Assembly (NCBI GenBank): GCA_003024985.2 | Contig: PXIH01S0015765.1 | Reading direction: 5' to 3' (one strand) | Length of the DNA: 11,134 bases | Source: Euperipatoides rowelli | Taxonomy: Eukaryota; Onychophora; Udeonychophora; Euonychophora; Peripatopsidae | Shown: positions 7,837-11,134 of the stretch, piece after piece | How positions within the stretch are numbered: position 1 is the stretch's first letter | Layout: the number at the start of each line of letters is the position of its first letter | Position numbers and translations under genes: made by a program | The notes under the pieces: generated by a model | Databases searched by the model: none | Told to the model about the DNA's origin: nothing | Seen by the model: only the letters and a program-made list of their open reading frames with translations

Positions 7837-8127
7837 AAGCTTAACTGTAGGTTTGAGGACACATTGGAGCATATCTTATTCAAATGTAATGAATTTCAGA
7901 ATGTAAGAAAATGGTTTAGGGAGATACTGGGGTAACAATTTTTTCGTCAGAACTCCAATGAATTCCCTTCTATGTTAGCTGAAAGAAATATAGATTTTTT
8001 GTTTGATATTGTTTACCAGATCATTTGGAAAATAAGATGTGAAACAATTTTTAATGTGCCAAAACTGATTCCAATTTTTTTTTTTTCTTCATCAAATCTT
8101 TTGAATTATTGTCATGTTGAAATTTGA
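7837..8127 (+). pseudogene. LINE-B C-terminal Cys/His region
   Basis: One frame runs for 97 codons with a single in-frame stop (TAA at 7933-7935). It begins CRFEDTLEHILFKC (Cys codon 7846-7848), matching the C-terminal 'C-x-x-C...ET-x-H-ll-x-C' zinc-knuckle-like motif of L1/Tx1/RTE-type ORF2 proteins, with the second Cys lost. After the stop come WFREILG-side residues and then FLFDIVYQIIWKIRCETIF, matching the 'v-x-x-iW-x-R-x-x-x-f' segment that follows in these proteins. The frame closes at a TGA at 8125-8127. Strand and order agree with the upstream reverse transcriptase. This part is better preserved than the rest of LINE-B. Confidence 0.7.
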
Positions 8128-8722
8128 GCATTTAGAAGGTTAATGGGGGTGAAAAACAAATGTTAAAATTTACATCTTGTAATTTGAAGGGCAAAAGTTA
8201 GAAAGTATGAATATTGAATAGTGGCTCAGGATTTTGATACTTATTTTTTTCTGAAATTTAGTAATTTTTGTTATATGAATAATAAATTTGTCAAATGTAT
8301 TGTTAAACAAATTGATTATAGATAAGTGAAATATTATTTATTAAACTAAATAAAGGGGGAAGTTCCCTTCCAAAAAGTAATATTATGTATTTACCAGGCT
8401 TTCAGATAAGGGGTTTTAAGCATCATTTATGCTCTAATTTTACAACAAACGCTTTGGAAAATTAATATAGCCATCAATCGGAAGTCAATAGACATATCCT
8501 AGGTGGCATATAATTTCTCAAAACGTCAACACATGAATCTAGAGTTGTCAATAGTAATTATTTAACACACTTAAAACGCAATATATATNTAGTAGTATAT
8601 TACAAACGATAATAGCATTTTTCAATCTTTTGAGAACTGCCTACTGTATACACTGATATACAATAAGCTACAGTACACTGGTGTAATTAATTATCTAATA
8701 TAATAAAAGCCAGTTTGGTCAT
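8128..8722. other. AT-rich DNA after LINE-B, with a weak endonuclease-like start
   Basis: From 8160 the + strand reads MLKFTSCNLKGKS then a stop, loosely like the start of a LINE endonuclease ('l-k-f-x-s-x-N-v-x-G-l'), but nothing following supports it convincingly. Position 8587 is an ambiguous base (N) in an AT dinucleotide run. A 7-bp inverted pair (TACTGTA at 8642-8648, TACAGTA at 8669-8675) lies just before the minisatellite. Confidence 0.4.
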
Positions 8723-8954
8723 GTATTCTTTGGTATTCTTAGGTACTATTAGGTATTCTTAGGTATTCATAGTTATTCTTAGGTATTTACAGGTATTCTT
8801 AGGTACTTAGGCACTCTTAGGTATTCTTAGGTATTCATAGGTACTCTTAGGCATCCTTAGGTACTTTTTGGTATTCTTAGGTACTCTTAGGAATTCTTAG
8901 GCACTCTTAGGTAATCTTAGGTACTCTTAGGTATTCTTAGGTATTCTTAGGTAT
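8723..8954. repeat. 10-bp minisatellite, consensus TTAGGTA(T/C)TC
   Basis: About 23 copies of a 10-bp unit keep strict phase except for one 8-bp unit near 8801-8810. Variants are mostly T/C at the eighth position of TTAGGTATTC, plus CAT, GCA and GAA changes. The unit contains TTAGG, the arthropod telomere repeat, joined to TATTC. The array stops within a few bases of the LINE-A 5' region. It has no coding capacity. Confidence 0.95.
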
Positions 8955-9164
8955 GTAGCGCCATTGGCAGCTTGGATTTTTTTTTGTGTGCACCTTCATG
9001 TATATTTTGCAAAGTTTATTATTCTGTTTTTTTTCTTCATTGACAAGTTGATTGCTCAAACTTAATGGTCTTGGTTCTGATCTTTAATGTTTTTTATATC
9101 TGATCTTAATGATTTTTATATCTGATCTTTCTTTGCATTCTATGTTCTTTAATGGTTACAACTG
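8955..9164 (+). other. Presumed 5' untranslated region of LINE-A with a 22-23-bp repeat
   Basis: This is a T-rich leader before the first ATG. TCTGATCTTTAATG.. begins at 9076 and recurs at 9099 and, truncated, at 9121, giving two full units and a partial third of 22-23 bp. The frame of the downstream ORF is closed by a TAA at 9150-9152. No ORF1 is visible between the minisatellite and the endonuclease, so the element is either 5'-truncated or has its ORF1 elsewhere. Confidence 0.5.
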
Positions 9165-10043
9165 ATGTCTTGCGTTAACATTATGTGCGATTCACGGATA
9201 TCTTTTAATAATTGTTTAACTCATAGGATTAACTATTCTGCGAAAGATCTGCTTGCTTTCAGATTTCTATTGAGATCTCAGAAACTTGGGATGGAAACTT
9301 TAAACATTTTGGTTGAACTGGATAGTAATAAATCAATTGGAAACCATGTGGCAAATGTGCGGAAAAATTCTGTAATCGTAATACGAAGCTTAAATCTATT
9401 AACGTTATTTGTAATCAAACTTTTGATTACAATGTTTGTTCAAAGAAGATCTTATAGAAATCGTGTGTTAAAATCCGTAAGATGTACATTACCTAATTAT
9501 ATATTTCCAAAAATTATCCTTACAAATACCAGATCTATAAGGAATAAGTTTGAAGAAATCCATGCGACAATTCATCACGAAAAACCTCATATAGCAGTAT
9601 TTACAGAGTCGTGGCTTTATACTAATGATGTTGATGCTTACGATATTGAAAATTTTATTTCTATACATAGAATCAGGATAAGAGCTGACAGAAAGATTGG
9701 TGGAGGTGTATCCATGTGTGTTAACAAAAGTATTACTATTTTAAATTTGCATTTGCCACAAACAGATGAAATCGAGGCTATCTCTCTAATGTATAGAATA
9801 AATTTTTTGCCTAAAGCAATTCTCTTTTTTACATTTATTGTTATCTACGCACCCCCTAATGACATTTTTGATGAAGCATTGCTCAACTTTATTACTACAG
9901 AAATTGATCGAATGCTAACTATCAACATTAAAGCTTCAATATTTGTGCTTGGAGACTTTAATGAGCTTAAGGCTGATAATTTGTCCGCCTTAAAGGCTTT
10001 TCAGCAACTGGTTAATTTCCTACACGTGGAAATAGCTTGTTAG
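9165..10043 (+). pseudogene. LINE-A ORF2 N-terminus and endonuclease domain (frameshifted at its end)
   Basis: This 292-codon frame opens at the first ATG after a stop at 9150. Residues 1-115 are an unconserved leader (YSAKDLLAFR near 24-33 is typical of the group). The APE-type endonuclease follows: LTNTRSIRNK with Asn121, TESWL with catalytic Glu148, GGGV at 179-182, YAPPN with Tyr228, and LGDFN with Asp264 and Asn266. It cuts target DNA to prime reverse transcription. The last eight residues are out of frame. After QQLVNF the family's P-T-R-G motif appears one frame over at 10019, so a single base (probably a C in the C-run at 10019-10020) has been lost. Up to that point there are no stops and the recognisable catalytic residues are intact, so the element is fairly young. 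Confidence 0.85.
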
Positions 10044-10510
10044 ACAAGTGTTTTTTTAAGGGGCCTGCTAAATATTTTGTTAAGGAGAAGGCACCTATTG
10101 CATCATCTGATCATTGCTTACTGATTTTTAGTTGTGATGATTACGTTTGTGCAGAAAGTGATGTGACATACTTTTGCAGACCTAGAAAACAGTCTAGTTT
10201 TGATGCATTGGGTAAAATCTTATCAACATTCGATTGGAATACCATATTACAAATTAAAGACATTAACATTATGGCTGATATGTTTAGTGAAGTTTTGTGT
10301 GTCTTATATGAATCAACCTTTCCACTGGAAAGAAGAAAAATTAAAGCTGATAATAAATGGTTCAATAAAGAACTGTCCAATCTTGTTAAAAGAAGAAACA
10401 TTTTGTACAAACTTGACAGGCATGGTGGACATCTACACACTTTGCCCTGCTAGATTAAATCCAAGGTTAGAGAGGCAAAGAGGAAAAGAGGAAAGATCAT
10501 GAATATTTAA
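10019..10510 (+). pseudogene. LINE-A endonuclease C-terminus and linker
   Basis: This continues the endonuclease in the next frame: PTRGNSLLDK at 10019-10048, then ASSDHCLLIF with the catalytic Asp-His pair (His codon at 10112-10114). It is followed by the linker to the reverse transcriptase: Y-F-C-RP, FDWNTIL, and DNKWFNKELSNLVKRRN, matching 'd-x-PW-f-n-x-e-l-x-L-x-x-x-R' of CR1-like proteins. The frame meets a TAG at 10451-10453 and then continues IKSKVREAKRKR before running into a stop at about 10508. The ATG at 10037 is not a true start; the protein ancestrally ran on from the upstream frame. Confidence 0.8.
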
Positions 10511-11134
10511 TCAAAGATGTTGCTTTTGGTAGATCTAATTACTATAAAATAATTAAAAAGTTTCTAGGCCAAGCTTCATCCAAGAAAGACATTTGTTTTC
10601 TTAATAAAAATGTTGTGCAATCGGCTGTTGATATTAGTGAATATTTCAGAAATTTGGCTAATTCCTCGGATCAAATTAACTTTGATCTGCTTCCGGCTTT
10701 CTTGCCTGGCTTACCACTTAATACTGTGGAGATTCAATGGGTACTAAGAGAATTATCAAATCTTCCATTTAAAAATAACTCCTCTCCTGGTGGATTTCCT
10801 GCTTTCATATTGAAGATGTTTGCAGTTGAACTATGTGAACCCATCACCAAAATTATTAATATTTCAATTTCTCTGGGAGTTTGCCCTGGGTCATGGAAGA
10901 GTGGGATTTTAATTCCTATACCAAAAGTCAAGTGTGCGTCTGGACCTCATGATATACAACATATATCATTGGCATCAAGCATTTCCAAGATTTGTGAAAA
11001 GTATATTTATTTACTTCTACTACCTGAGGTAATAAATTTGATAGATGAATTTCATTTTGGGGGCATCCCTGGAAAATCTACTTCACAATATCTTGTTTTA
11101 ATGATTAATAATATCTTGGAATCGCTGGAAACGT
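10471..11134 (+). pseudogene. LINE-A reverse transcriptase, N-terminal part, runs off the window
   Basis: This frame is open for 221 codons from 10471 to the window end, with no stop. It holds EYLIKDVAFGRSNYYKII, then NNSSPGGFPAFILKMF (motif 1, where the family's 'PGPDGIP' has apparently lost two residues). Next come GVCPGSWKSGILIPIPK, HISLASSISKICEKYIY (motif 2, 'RPISLLSS-x-SK-x-x-EK') and FHFGGIPGKSTSQYLVL ('QFGF-x-x-G-x-ST-x-x-x-L'). The catalytic motifs A and C lie beyond 11134. The frame differs by one from the preceding linker; the shift lies in the purine-rich stretch 10471-10500. Whether the full copy is coding-competent cannot be judged here, but the three upstream lesions rule out translation as a single protein. 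Confidence 0.85.

Larger units (their letters stand above)
8955..11134 (+). mobile_element. LINE-A, a CR1/L2-like non-LTR retrotransposon, 5' part
   Basis: Endonuclease, linker and the start of a reverse transcriptase follow in order on the + strand, with coding style distinct from LINE-B: GGGV, YAPPN, LGDFN, PTRG, SDH, WFNKEL, PIPK, ISL.SS.SK and GKST are typical of the CR1/L2/Jockey group. The element is cut by the window edge before the catalytic reverse transcriptase motifs. The 5' boundary is set at the end of the minisatellite and is uncertain. The clade is inferred from motif style, not from a tree. Confidence 0.8.

Noticed and set aside
8160-8260. Possible start of a second LINE endonuclease (MLKFTSCNLKGK)
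   Set aside because: Only a dozen residues resemble the family and nothing downstream confirms it; too weak to annotate as a gene.
10141-10440. Minus-strand frame of 99 codons
   Set aside because: Shadow of the LINE-A linker, which has clear family motifs on the + strand.
10200-10502. Plus-strand frame of 100 codons in a third frame
   Set aside because: It overlaps the LINE-A linker out of frame and contains none of the family motifs.

Overview
The window looks like AT-rich intergenic DNA from an invertebrate animal, made almost entirely of transposable-element remains, tandem repeats and fold-back sequences. I find no intact host gene, no RNA gene and no prokaryotic feature (no operon, ribosome binding site or CRISPR array). 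Evidence for an animal genome is two non-LTR retrotransposon (LINE) relics of different ages, a broken MADF (Adf-1-type DNA-binding) domain, and many small inverted- and tandem-repeat elements. A 143-bp repeat resembling a tail motif I associate with arthropod mobile elements, and a 10-bp minisatellite containing TTAGG, lean towards an arthropod. This is weak: a GAAAGGGAGATGACA hairpin resembles a motif I associate with mollusc repeats, so I do not name a phylum.

Layout. 1-560: tandem array of a 143-bp unit (three full copies and a fourth that ends in a distinct tail). 561-939: unique AT-rich DNA. 940-1185: MITE-like element with 26-bp perfect terminal inverted repeats flanked by TA. 1186-1800: unremarkable. 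1814-2150: degenerate ~110-130-bp repeat with G-rich, G-quadruplex-capable tracts. 2150-2990: AT-rich with short palindromes and a TGTC run. 2993-3321: a decayed reading frame rich in Lys, Glu and Asp. 3448-4584: a candidate DNA-transposon relic bounded by imperfect inverted repeats and carrying a frameshifted MADF domain; a separate ~129-bp fold-back element lies inside it beside a GA microsatellite. 4838-8127: an old, heavily mutated LINE (called LINE-B here): endonuclease remnant, linker, reverse transcriptase including a YLDD site, and a C-terminal Cys/His region. 8128-8722: mostly structureless AT-rich DNA with one ambiguous base. 8723-8954: (TTAGGTATTC)n minisatellite. 8955-11134: 5' region, endonuclease and first part of the reverse transcriptase of a younger LINE (LINE-A, CR1/L2-like), cut off by the window edge.

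The two LINEs are independent insertions of different lineage and age. LINE-A has two frameshifts and at least one stop in about 2 kb and keeps its recognisable endonuclease catalytic residues. LINE-B has a stop or frameshift every 50-120 codons. I see no evidence for a novel functional system. The best candidates for something undescribed are the MADF-bearing inverted-repeat element, the two fold-back elements, the 143-bp tail array and the minisatellite abutting LINE-A.
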